A stretch of 64,000 nucleotides of DNA from Pseudomonas sp. gcc21 (GTDB lineage: Bacteria > Pseudomonadota > Gammaproteobacteria > Pseudomonadales > Pseudomonadaceae): assembly GCF_012844345.1 (NCBI RefSeq), contig NZ_CP051625.1, forward strand, positions 1,302,001-1,366,000. Direction: 5' to 3'. Each line of letters opens with the position of its first letter. Position 1 is the stretch's first letter. This document shows positions 56,280 through 64,000 of this stretch, piece after piece. Under the pieces are notes generated by a model. That model made no database searches, was not told the origin of the DNA, and saw nothing but the letters and a program-made list of their open reading frames with translations. The translations under genes and the position numbers were made by a program.

Positions 56280-56551
56280 CTGGTTCACATCATCAACACC
56301 ACAAGGGTATCTGAAAATGCTCGCTGTACAAGCCGGAGCCAGTAAAACGCTGGAGCCTGATCGCCTTCCAAACCCACATCACTGTGTTTGTGAAGCGGGG
56401 CGAATAATACTCAGCCACCTCCCCCCCGTCAACGGTCACAGCAATCTTTTTCAGATATTTGAGTAAGTTAGGCCTGCCTGATGGTTCGCCCTTTTGCCTG
56501 AGGCCCGCCTCATGCGACAATCGCACCATTCTATGTTTCGTCAGGAAGCCA
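56280..56551. other. Divergent region between the tRNA cluster and folD
   Basis: About 270 bases that must hold a minus-strand tRNA promoter and the plus-strand folD promoter. No gene is supported here. A TTGTAC on the minus strand near 56330 is a possible -35 for the tRNAs, with no clear -10. The in-frame extension of folD to 56459 lacks a ribosome binding site. Confidence 0.45.
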
Positions 56552-57406
56552 ATGAACGCTCAGCTCATCGATGGCAAGCAAATCGCTGCCAATCTCCGTC
56601 GAGAAATCGCCGCCAAGGTCAACGAACGCAGGAATCAGGGCCTGAGATTGCCCGGCCTCGCTGTCATTCTGGTAGGGACAGACCCTGCCTCGCAAGTCTA
56701 CGTGTCGCACAAACGCAAGGACTGCGAGGAGGTAGGCTTTCTGTCCCGATCTTACGACCTGCCAGCAAGCACCAGCCAGGAAGAGCTGCTCAGCCTGATC
56801 GACACGTTGAACGAGACCTCCGATATTGACGGCATTCTTGTGCAACTGCCCCTCCCTGCGCACCTGGATTCGTCGCAGCTGCTCGAACGCATCCGTCCGG
56901 ACAAGGACGTCGATGGCTTCCATCCCTACAACATTGGCCGCCTGGCCCAGCGCATGCCGCTTCTGCGCCCCTGCACGCCATTGGGTATTATCCGGTTGCT
57001 CAAGAGCACCGGGGTTGATCCCTACGGACTGGATGCCACCGTCATCGGCGCATCGAACATAGTAGGGCGCCCGATGGCGCTCGAATTGCTGTTGGCTGGC
57101 TGCACCACCACCGTTACGCATCGCTTTACCAAGAACCTGGCCGAACACGTCAGCCGCTCTGACCTGGTTGTCGTGGCAGCAGGCAAGCCCGGCCTGGTCA
57201 AGGGCGAGTGGATCAAGCCCGGCGCGATCGTGATCGATGTGGGCATCAACCGGATGGAGGATGGCCGGCTGTGCGGTGACGTCGAGTTCGGACCTGCTGC
57301 CGAGCGCGCCGCATGGATAACCCCCGTTCCGGGCGGCGTCGGTCCGATGACCCGTGCCTGCTTGCTGGAAAACACCCTGCACGCCTGCGAACACCTGCAC
57401 GACTGA
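56552..57406 (+). CDS. folD: Methylenetetrahydrofolate dehydrogenase/cyclohydrolase
   Basis: Bifunctional enzyme interconverting 5,10-methylene- and 10-formyl-tetrahydrofolate with NADP. The 284-residue protein has Tyr50 and the catalytic Lys54 in [13 protein letters not shown], the [10 protein letters not shown] motif, the dinucleotide-binding segment [16 protein letters not shown] and the C-terminal [19 protein letters not shown]. The start at 56552 has AGGAAG just upstream. It supplies one-carbon units and thus methyl groups for the MetH route. Confidence 0.96.
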   Translation: MNAQLIDGKQIAANLRREIAAKVNERRNQGLRLPGLAVILVGTDPASQVYVSHKRKDCEEVGFLSRSYDLPASTSQEELLSLIDTLNETSDIDGILVQLPLPAHLDSSQLLERIRPDKDVDGFHPYNIGRLAQRMPLLRPCTPLGIIRLLKSTGVDPYGLDATVIGASNIVGRPMALELLLAGCTTTVTHRFTKNLAEHVSRSDLVVVAAGKPGLVKGEWIKPGAIVIDVGINRMEDGRLCGDVEFGPAAERAAWITPVPGGVGPMTRACLLENTLHACEHLHD

Positions 57407-57492
57407 CCCTGCTTCGACCAGGAATCTGGTATCGATTGATGCCAGGCTCCCTGCCAGACCGTTATGCCCGCGAAAGTGAAGTGTTGGACCAA

Positions 57493-57523
57493 TAAAAAAG
57501 CAAGGGCGCCATAAAGGCGCCCT
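57493..57523 (-). terminator. Intrinsic terminator of the prp operon
   Basis: On the minus strand, an 8-bp stem AGGGCGCC / GGCGCCCT with loop TTTAT, then TGCTTTTTTATT, 27 bases past the prpF stop. It also lies in the 3' region of convergent folD. Confidence 0.9.
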
Positions 57524-57550
57524 GCATAGTTCAACACCGCGGCATCCAGC

Positions 57551-58729
57551 TCAGAACGTATCGCCCGGGATACGTACCCAACCTTCCATCAGGACCCGCG
57601 CGCTGCGGCTCATGATTGCCTTCACTACCGTCCAATCCTGGCCAACCTGAGTCGCTTCTGCCCCGACCCGCAAGGTTCCCGAAGGATGACCAAAGCGGAC
57701 GGCGGTAAGGTTGCCACCACCAGCCGCCTGGTTCACCAGCGTTCCAGGAATTGCCGCAGCGGTACCGATTGCCACCGCTGCGGTGCCCATCATTGCGTGG
57801 TGCAGCTTACCCATCGACAGTGCGCGAACCGACAGATCGATCTCATCGGCCGAAATGCGCTTGCCGCTGGATGACACATAGTCGGCAGGCTTCGCGACGA
57901 AGGCGACCTTTGGCGTGTGCTGGCGGCTCGCCGCCTCGTCAACTTCCTTGATCAAGCCCATGCGGACGGCACCGAAGGCGCGGATAGTTTCGAATTTGGC
58001 CAGCGCTGCAGGGTCTTCATTGATCGCCTCCTGCAGCTCCGTTCCGGTATAGCCGATATCTTCAGCGTTGACGAAGATCGTTGGGATCCCGGAATTGATC
58101 ATGGTCGCCTTGAGCGTGCCCAGGCCCGGCACGTCCAGGTCATCAATCAGATTACCGGTGGGGAACATGGCACCTTCACCGTCGGCCGGGTCCATGAACT
58201 CGACCTGCACCTCGGCCGCTGGAAAGGTCACCCCATCCAGCTCGAAATCACCGGTCTCCTGAACCTCACCGTTGGTGATCGGCACATGCGCAATGATGGT
58301 CTTGCCAATATTGGCCTGCCAGATCCGCACTACGGCCGTACCATCCTGCGGAATGCGGCTGGCGTCCACCAGTCCGCTGGCAATGGCAAAGGCACCCACC
58401 GCCGCAGACAGGTTGCCGCAATTACCGCTCCAGTCCACGAAGGGTTTATCAATGGAGACCTGACCGAAAAGATAATCCACATCGTGATCAGGCTGGGTGC
58501 TTTTCGCCAGAATAACGGTCTTGCTGGTACTGGATGTAGCGCCGCCCATACCGTCAATCTGCTTGCCATAGGGATCGGGGCTGCCGATCACGCGCATCAG
58601 GAGTTTGTCCCGAGCAGGACCAGGTTTCTGCGCAGCCTCAGGTAAATCCTGCAGACAGAAAAACACGCCTTTGCTGGTGCCACCGCGCATATAGGTGGCA
58701 GGAATTCTGATTTGGGGAACGTGGGTCAT
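57551..58729 (-). CDS. prpF: 2-methylaconitate isomerase PrpF
   Basis: A 392-residue DAP-epimerase-fold protein that isomerises trans- to cis-2-methylaconitate after AcnD. The N-terminus PQIRIPATYMRGGTSKGVFF, the DWSGNCGNLSAAVGAFA catalytic-cysteine region and the GGGNLTAVRFGHPSG end are typical of PrpF. It is the last gene of the operon, ending just before the terminator. A hairpin (58764-58796) lies in the 80-base gap to acnD. Confidence 0.95.
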   Translation of the reverse strand: MTHVPQIRIPATYMRGGTSKGVFFCLQDLPEAAQKPGPARDKLLMRVIGSPDPYGKQIDGMGGATSSTSKTVILAKSTQPDHDVDYLFGQVSIDKPFVDWSGNCGNLSAAVGAFAIASGLVDASRIPQDGTAVVRIWQANIGKTIIAHVPITNGEVQETGDFELDGVTFPAAEVQVEFMDPADGEGAMFPTGNLIDDLDVPGLGTLKATMINSGIPTIFVNAEDIGYTGTELQEAINEDPAALAKFETIRAFGAVRMGLIKEVDEAASRQHTPKVAFVAKPADYVSSSGKRISADEIDLSVRALSMGKLHHAMMGTAAVAIGTAAAIPGTLVNQAAGGGNLTAVRFGHPSGTLRVGAEATQVGQDWTVVKAIMSRSARVLMEGWVRIPGDTF

Positions 58730-58763
58730 GTATCCAGACTCCGGATATGAGTATTGCGAACAG

Positions 58764-58796
58764 GCGCTCTCTTCCTGATATTCAGAAAGAGAGCGC
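58764..58796 (-). other. Intercistronic hairpin acnD / prpF
   Basis: A 10-bp stem GCGCTCTCTT / AAGAGAGCGC with a 13-base loop and no T-run. It may protect the upstream prpC-acnD message or reduce prpF expression. Confidence 0.5.
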
Positions 58797-58809
58797 TCCG
58801 GTTCGGTGC

Positions 58810-61422
58810 CTAAACCGCCTCGACCGTCTCAGCCAGGAAGTCCTCGGCGAAACGCTGCAACACGCCACCCGCCTCGTAGATGAGCACTTCCTCGTTGCTG
58901 TCCAGGCGGCAAATGACCGGCACTTCGAGGCGCTCGCCGTTACGACGGTTGATCACCAATGTCAGTTCGGCGCGGGGCGTCCACTCACCAATGACGTCGT
59001 AGGTTTCAGTGCCGTCCAGTTCCAGGGTCTTGCGCGTGGTCCCGGGCTTGAATTCCAGCGGCAGCACGCCCATACCGATCAGATTGGTACGGTGAATACG
59101 CTCGAAGCCTTCCGCAACGATCGCTTCAACCCCGGCCAGACGCACGCCCTTGGCAGCCCAGTCGCGCGAGCTACCCTGCCCGTAATCGGCGCCGGCCACG
59201 ATAATCAGCGGCTGCTTGCGCTCCATATAGGTTTCGATGGCTTCCCACATGCGCATGACCTTGCCTTCCGGCTCGACCCGCGCCAGCGAACCCTGCTTCA
59301 CGTTGCCCTGTTCATCCAGCACCATTTCGTTGAATAGCTTCGGATTGGCAAAGGTTGCGCGCTGTGCCGTCAGGTGATCGCCACGGTGCGTTGCGTAGGA
59401 GTTGAAGTCCTCCTCCGGCAGGCCCATCTTGTGTAAATACTCGCCCGCAGCACTGTCCAGCATGATGGCATTGGACGGCGACAGATGATCGGTGGTGATG
59501 TTATCCGGCAGGATCGCCAGCGGACGCATGCCTTGGAGCGACCGCTCACCCGCCAGCGCCCCTTCCCAATAAGGCGGCCGACGAATATAGGTCGACTGCG
59601 GTCGCCAGTCGTACAGCGGACTCTCCGCTTCGGTGATGGCGCCCAGGTCGAACATCGGGATGTAGACCTGCTTGAACTGTTCCGGCTTCACACTGGCGGC
59701 AACGATTGAATCAATCTCTTCGTCGCTAGGCCACAGCTCCTTGATGGTCACCGGATTGCCGTTCTGATCGTGTCCCAGCACATCGCGCTCGATATCGAAG
59801 CGCACTGTTCCAGCGATAGCGTAGGCAACCACCAGCGGCGGCGAGGCCAGGAAGGCCTGCTTGGCATAGGGGTGGATACGTCCGTCGAAGTTACGGTTGC
59901 CCGATAGCACCGCCGTGGCATACAGATCACGATCGATGATTTCCTGCTGGATCTTCGGATCAAGCGCGCCGGACATGCCGTTACAGGTGGTACAGGCGTA
60001 GGCGACGATACCGAACCCAAGTTTCTCCATCTCAGCCAGCAGGCCGGCCTCCTCCAGATACAGCCTGGCGACTTTCGAGCCAGGCGCAAAGGAGCTCTTG
60101 ACCCAGGGCTTGCGCACCAGTCCCAGCTCATTGGCTTTTTTCGCCAGCAGCCCGGCTGCCACCACGTTGCGCGGGTTGGAGGTATTGGTGCAGCTGGTAA
60201 TGGCGGCGATGATCACCGCACCATCAGGCATAAGACCTTCGGCTTCCTCGGCACGTGCCTTGTCCAGATCCACCGCGATGCCGCGTTCATGCAGTGCAGT
60301 CGTCGGCAGACGGCGGTGCGGGTTGGACGGGCCAGCAAGGTTGCGCACCACTGTCGACAGATCAAACTCCAGCACCCGCTCATATTCGGCGGTCACCAGC
60401 GCATCGGCCCACAGACCAGTGGTTTTGGCGTAATGCTCGACCAATGCCACCTGCTCGGGTTCACGACCGGTGAGCGTCAGGTAATCAGTGGTCTGCTTGT
60501 CGATATAGAACATCGCGGCGGTCGCCCCGTACTCGGGGCACATGTTCGAAATAGTCGCGCGGTCACCGATGGTCAGGCTGTTGGCGCCTTCACCAAAGAA
60601 TTCCACGTAGGCACCCACTACCCGTTCCTGACGCAGGAACTCGGTTATCGCCAGCACGATATCCGTAGCGGTAATACCCGGCTGACGCTTGCCGGTCAGC
60701 TTGACGCCAACGATATCAGGCAGGCGCATCATGGACGGGCGGCCCAGCATGACCGTTTCGGCCTCCAGCCCGCCAACCCCGACTGCGATCACACCCAGCG
60801 AATCAATATGCGGCGTATGGCTGTCAGTGCCTACACAGGTATCTGGAAACGCCACGCCATCGCGCGCCTGGATGACTGGCGACATCTTCTCCAGATTGAT
60901 CTGGTGCATGATGCCGTTTCCGGCCGGGATAACATCGACGTTCTTGAACGCGGTCTTGGTCCACTCGATAAAATGGAAACGGTCTTCATTGCGACGATCT
61001 TCGATGGCGCGGTTTTTGGCAAAAGCATCCTTGTCGAAGCCGGCGTGCTCAACCGCTAGCGAATGGTCGACGATCAGCTGGGTTGGCACCACCGGATTCA
61101 CCAGCGCGGGGTCTCCGCCCTTCTCGGCGATGGCATCACGCAGGCCCGCCAGATCCACCAGCGCGGTCTGGCCAAGAATGTCATGACAGACCACGCGCGC
61201 CGGATACCATGGAAAGTCCAGATCGCGCCGACGCTCGATCAGTTGTTTGAGCGCATCGGTGAGCAAGGAAGGTTCGCAGCGACGCACCAGCTGCTCAGCC
61301 AGCACGCGGGATGTATAGGGCAGTTTGTCATAGGCCCCCGGCTGGATATCTTCGACCGCCGCGCGGGTGTCGTAGTAATCCAGATCGGTGCCCGGTAAAG
61401 GCTTGCGGTATTGGGTGTTCAT
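58810..61422 (-). CDS. acnD: Fe/S-dependent 2-methylisocitrate dehydratase AcnD
   Basis: An 870-residue aconitase-family enzyme dehydrating 2-methylcitrate to trans-2-methylaconitate. The [4Fe-4S] ligands are the cysteines of AAITSCTNTSNPRN and YACTTCNGMSG. Substrate-binding features include TCVGTDSHTPHID and the swivelling C-terminal domain with GADYGQGSSRDWAAKG. Its ATG directly follows the prpC stop with no gap. Together with PrpF it replaces PrpD, which is absent from this operon. Confidence 0.96.
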   Translation of the reverse strand: MNTQYRKPLPGTDLDYYDTRAAVEDIQPGAYDKLPYTSRVLAEQLVRRCEPSLLTDALKQLIERRRDLDFPWYPARVVCHDILGQTALVDLAGLRDAIAEKGGDPALVNPVVPTQLIVDHSLAVEHAGFDKDAFAKNRAIEDRRNEDRFHFIEWTKTAFKNVDVIPAGNGIMHQINLEKMSPVIQARDGVAFPDTCVGTDSHTPHIDSLGVIAVGVGGLEAETVMLGRPSMMRLPDIVGVKLTGKRQPGITATDIVLAITEFLRQERVVGAYVEFFGEGANSLTIGDRATISNMCPEYGATAAMFYIDKQTTDYLTLTGREPEQVALVEHYAKTTGLWADALVTAEYERVLEFDLSTVVRNLAGPSNPHRRLPTTALHERGIAVDLDKARAEEAEGLMPDGAVIIAAITSCTNTSNPRNVVAAGLLAKKANELGLVRKPWVKSSFAPGSKVARLYLEEAGLLAEMEKLGFGIVAYACTTCNGMSGALDPKIQQEIIDRDLYATAVLSGNRNFDGRIHPYAKQAFLASPPLVVAYAIAGTVRFDIERDVLGHDQNGNPVTIKELWPSDEEIDSIVAASVKPEQFKQVYIPMFDLGAITEAESPLYDWRPQSTYIRRPPYWEGALAGERSLQGMRPLAILPDNITTDHLSPSNAIMLDSAAGEYLHKMGLPEEDFNSYATHRGDHLTAQRATFANPKLFNEMVLDEQGNVKQGSLARVEPEGKVMRMWEAIETYMERKQPLIIVAGADYGQGSSRDWAAKGVRLAGVEAIVAEGFERIHRTNLIGMGVLPLEFKPGTTRKTLELDGTETYDVIGEWTPRAELTLVINRRNGERLEVPVICRLDSNEEVLIYEAGGVLQRFAEDFLAETVEAV

Positions 61423-62586
61423 TTAGGTACGATCCTTCAACGGGACGAATTTCAGATCTTCCGGACCAACATAGTTGGCGCTCGGGCGAATGATTTTCCC
61501 GTCGATACGTTGTTCGATGACATGGCTGGACCAGCCCGAGGTGCGTGCGATTACGAACAGTGGCGTAAACATGGCAGTGGGCACGCCCATCATGTGGTAG
61601 CTGACGGCGCTGAACCAGTCGAGGTTGGGGAACATTTTCTTGATCTCCCACATGACGCTCTCCAGGCGCTCGGCAATATCGAACATCTTGGTATTGCCCT
61701 GCTCGGCGGACAGATCCCGGGCAACTTCCTTGATCACGTCGTTGCGCGGGTCGGATACGGTATAGACCGGGTGACCAAAGCCGATGACCACTTCCTTCTT
61801 CTCGACCCGGGCGCGGATATCAGCCTCAGCCTCATCCGGAGTGTCGTAGCGCTTCTGGATTTCGAAAGCCACTTCGTTGGCACCGCCATGCTTGGGGCCA
61901 CGCAAAGCGCCGATGGCGCCGGCAATACAGGAGAACATGTCCGAACCCGTACCCGCGATGACCCGGCCGGTGAAGGTCGAGGCGTTGAATTCATGCTCTG
62001 CATAGAGAATAAGCGAGGTGTGCATGGCGCGCACCCAGGATTCCCGTGGCTTTTCACCGTGCAGCAAATGCAGGAAGTGTCCGCCGATGGAATCATCATC
62101 GGTCTCGACATCGATACGCTTGCCGTTGTGACTGAAGTGATACCAGTACAGCAACATCGAACCCTGGGATGCCATCAGCTTGTCGGCAATGTCACGCGCG
62201 CCCGGATGGTTGTGATCATCCTTTTCCGGGGACAGACAACCGAGAATGGACACGCCGGTACGCATCACGTCCATTGGATGGGCCGAGGGCGGTAGCTGCT
62301 CGAGGGCCGTCTTCACTGCAGCGGGCAGACCGCGCATGGCCTTCAGCTTGGCCTTGTAGCTGTTCAGTTCTGCGGCGTTGGGCAGCTTGCCATGCACCAG
62401 CAGATGAGCAATTTCCTCAAATTCGCAAGTCGTCGCGACGTCCAGAATATCGTAGCCACGGTAGTGCAGATCATTACCGCTGCGGCCGACAGTACAGAGT
62501 GCAGTGTTACCCGCTGCGGTGCCGCTCAGTGCGACAGATTTTTTCGGCTTGAAAGTCGGTGCGGTGGTTTCGGGGGTGTCGCTCAT
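61423..62586 (-). CDS. prpC: 2-methylcitrate synthase
   Basis: Condenses propionyl-CoA with oxaloacetate. The 387-residue citrate-synthase-family protein has the small/large domain signatures [10 protein letters not shown], the active-site region [27 protein letters not shown] and the catalytic [13 protein letters not shown]. The N-terminus resembles PrpC rather than housekeeping GltA, and the operon position fixes the assignment. prpB ends 81 bases upstream. Confidence 0.95.
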   Translation of the reverse strand: MSDTPETTAPTFKPKKSVALSGTAAGNTALCTVGRSGNDLHYRGYDILDVATTCEFEEIAHLLVHGKLPNAAELNSYKAKLKAMRGLPAAVKTALEQLPPSAHPMDVMRTGVSILGCLSPEKDDHNHPGARDIADKLMASQGSMLLYWYHFSHNGKRIDVETDDDSIGGHFLHLLHGEKPRESWVRAMHTSLILYAEHEFNASTFTGRVIAGTGSDMFSCIAGAIGALRGPKHGGANEVAFEIQKRYDTPDEAEADIRARVEKKEVVIGFGHPVYTVSDPRNDVIKEVARDLSAEQGNTKMFDIAERLESVMWEIKKMFPNLDWFSAVSYHMMGVPTAMFTPLFVIARTSGWSSHVIEQRIDGKIIRPSANYVGPEDLKFVPLKDRT

Positions 62587-62667
62587 CGCGAAGATCTCCT
62601 CGTCTGACCCTATGGGGCATTCTTGTCTTTGTATGGCTGCCTCGCAGGCGGGGCAGCTCGATCTGAT

Positions 62668-63552
62668 TTACTTCTTGCCGGCGGCGAACAGCGCGTCGAG
62701 ATGCTGCTCGAACTCGTGATAATTGATGCGATCGTACAGCTCCATGCGAGTCTGCATGGTATCGATGACATTCTTCTGCGTGCCTTCGCGGCGCAGCGTG
62801 GTGTAGACGTTCTCGGCCGCCTTGTTCATGGCGCGGAATGCCGACAGCGGATACAGCACCAGGGAGACATCGGCTGAAGCCAGCTCATCGGTGGTATATA
62901 AAGGTGTAGAACCGAACTCTGTGATATTAGCCAGAATCGGCGCCTTGACCTTGGATGCGAACAGCTTGTACATATCCAGCTCGGTGATAGCCTCCGGGAA
63001 CACCATATCGGCCCCCGCCTCCACACAGGCCGCCGCGCGCTCAAGTGCGGACTCAAGCCCCTCGACTGCCAGCGCATCGGTACGCGCCATGATCACAAAG
63101 CTGTCATCGGTCCGCGCATCGACCGCCGCCTTGATCCGGTCGACCATTTCCTGCTGACTGACAATCTCCTTGTTGGGACGGTGACCGCAGCGCTTGGCAC
63201 CCACCTGGTCTTCAATATGAATCGCTGCAGCGCCGAACTTGATCATCGACTTGACGGTACGGGCAACGTTAAAGGCGCTGGAGCCGAAGCCGGTATCCAC
63301 ATCCACCAGCAAGGGTAAATCGCATACATCTGTAATACGGCGCACGTCCGTCAATACGTCATCCAATCCGGTAATGCCCAGATCCGGCAGACCCAGCGAG
63401 CCGGCAGCAACACCGCCACCCGACAGATAGATAGCCTTGAAACCGGCGCGCTTGGCCAGCAGTGCGTGATTGGCATTGATGGCGCCAACCACCTGTAAAG
63501 GATGTTCTTCGGCTACCGCGTCGCGAAATTTCTGACCGGGTGTTTTAGACAT
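62668..63552 (-). CDS. prpB: 2-methylisocitrate lyase
   Basis: Cleaves 2-methylisocitrate to succinate and pyruvate. The 294-residue protein of the isocitrate-lyase superfamily has the catalytic motif KRCGHR at residues 120-125 (Cys122), the metal-binding VDVDTGFG and the conserved MARTDA. Its start overlaps the end of the regulator gene by eight bases. Confidence 0.96.
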   Translation of the reverse strand: MSKTPGQKFRDAVAEEHPLQVVGAINANHALLAKRAGFKAIYLSGGGVAAGSLGLPDLGITGLDDVLTDVRRITDVCDLPLLVDVDTGFGSSAFNVARTVKSMIKFGAAAIHIEDQVGAKRCGHRPNKEIVSQQEMVDRIKAAVDARTDDSFVIMARTDALAVEGLESALERAAACVEAGADMVFPEAITELDMYKLFASKVKAPILANITEFGSTPLYTTDELASADVSLVLYPLSAFRAMNKAAENVYTTLRREGTQKNVIDTMQTRMELYDRINYHEFEQHLDALFAAGKK

Positions 63553-64000
63553 CAGACTGTCCCTCCTGAGGAAGTGAAAGCATCGTTTGTTGTTGCATGC
63601 GACGCTCGATGTTGCGGCGTGAAGCGCTGATATGACGGCGCATCAGCATTTCCGCGAGTTCACCATCACGATCGGCGATGGCTTCAATGATTCTGTGGTG
63701 TTCTGAGAAGGCCTGTTGCGGGCGTTTGGGCGTGGACGAAAACTTGTAGCGGTACATGCGGACCAGGTGATAGAGATCGCCGCATAACATATCGCTGAGC
63801 GTCTTGTTTTTGCTGCCCTGCACAATCACGTAGTGGATATCGAGGTCGCCTTCCTGTTGATAGTAGGATTCATTGGCCTTGAGTCCACTGTGTTTTTCGT
63901 GAGTCGCAAGCACCTCGCGCAGGCCATCGATTTCCTGCTCGGTCATGTTTTCCGCAGCCAGCCGACAGGCCATTCCTTCCAGCGCTTCGCGAACGTGATA
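63545..64000 (-). CDS. GntR-family transcriptional regulator of the prp operon (partial, N-terminus outside window)
   Basis: The frame is open to the window edge and gives the last 151 residues, including [19 protein letters not shown] at the left edge. This is the FCD ligand-binding domain of FadR-subfamily GntR regulators: the helix with [20 protein letters not shown] and the [13 protein letters not shown] end. The winged-helix DNA-binding domain lies outside. It overlaps prpB by eight bases, so it is probably co-transcribed and controls the operon in response to a propionate-pathway metabolite such as 2-methylcitrate, as in relatives. Effector not shown. Confidence 0.9.
   Translation of the reverse strand, partial: YHVREALEGMACRLAAENMTEQEIDGLREVLATHEKHSGLKANESYYQQEGDLDIHYVIVQGSKNKTLSDMLCGDLYHLVRMYRYKFSSTPKRPQQAFSEHHRIIEAIADRDGELAEMLMRRHISASRRNIERRMQQQTMLSLPQEGQSDV

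Overview
The window is chromosomal core sequence from a gammaproteobacterium of the Pseudomonadaceae. I infer Pseudomonas or a close relative such as Halopseudomonas, because the proteins (FadB, FadA, NfuA, HU, FimL, the Npp/Yej transporter) and the gene neighbourhoods look pseudomonad. I saw no phage genes, transposases, integrases, CRISPR arrays or rRNA. The window is densely coding, with about 50 protein genes and three tRNAs.

Layout. (1) 1-5655, minus strand: the 5' two-thirds of topA, a small DUF1653 gene, the fadBA beta-oxidation operon and an unrecognised 151-aa protein. (2) 5796-12186: a universal stress protein, the ABC-F ATPase Uup, lytic transglycosylase Slt, a CheV-like coupling protein and the Fe-S carrier NfuA. 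(3) 12374-21580, mostly plus: metH, a pnuC/ribosylnicotinamide-kinase pair, a MATE exporter, a DUF2970 membrane protein, a 40-aa membrane ORF on the minus strand, and cysI with a DUF934 gene. (4) 21636-25919: an AcuI-like reductase, SohB, a histidine-phosphatase-fold protein, an SCP2 protein and an SDR dehydrogenase. (5) 25951-32165, minus: a membrane protein, nudC and fimL in one operon, a dienoyl-CoA isomerase-like crotonase, then dnaQ, rnhA and a methyltransferase with overlapping ends. (6) 32240-43221, plus: gloB, mltD, a five-gene peptide ABC transporter with two binding proteins (nppA1A2BCD type), and fabI. (7) 43538-52269, minus: the proteostasis block ppiD, hupB, lon, clpX, clpP, tig. 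(8) 52420-56279, minus: a GGDEF/EAL protein three bases behind an orphan GspG-like pseudopilin gene, then tRNA-Leu, tRNA-His and tRNA-Arg. (9) folD, plus. (10) 57551-64000, minus: the 2-methylcitrate operon (GntR regulator, prpB, prpC, acnD, prpF), with the regulator cut by the window end.

Functional themes are acyl-CoA and propionyl-CoA catabolism (fadBA, crotonase, AcuI-like, SDR, prp genes), protein quality control, peptidoglycan turnover (slt, mltD) and surface or c-di-GMP signalling (fimL, cheV, GGDEF/EAL).

The points most worth a second look are: a perfect CAAAC-N4-GTTTG palindrome before the SDR gene with a near-copy before fadB, matching the PsrA operator pattern; the pseudopilin/GGDEF-EAL pair; a possible folded element between the fabI and ppiD terminators; sigma32-like promoters with the same spacing before lon and clpX; and catalytic-motif deviations in NudC and the histidine-phosphatase protein. 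I did not find a clearly new multi-gene system. Promoter and operator calls were made by eye and are inferences.
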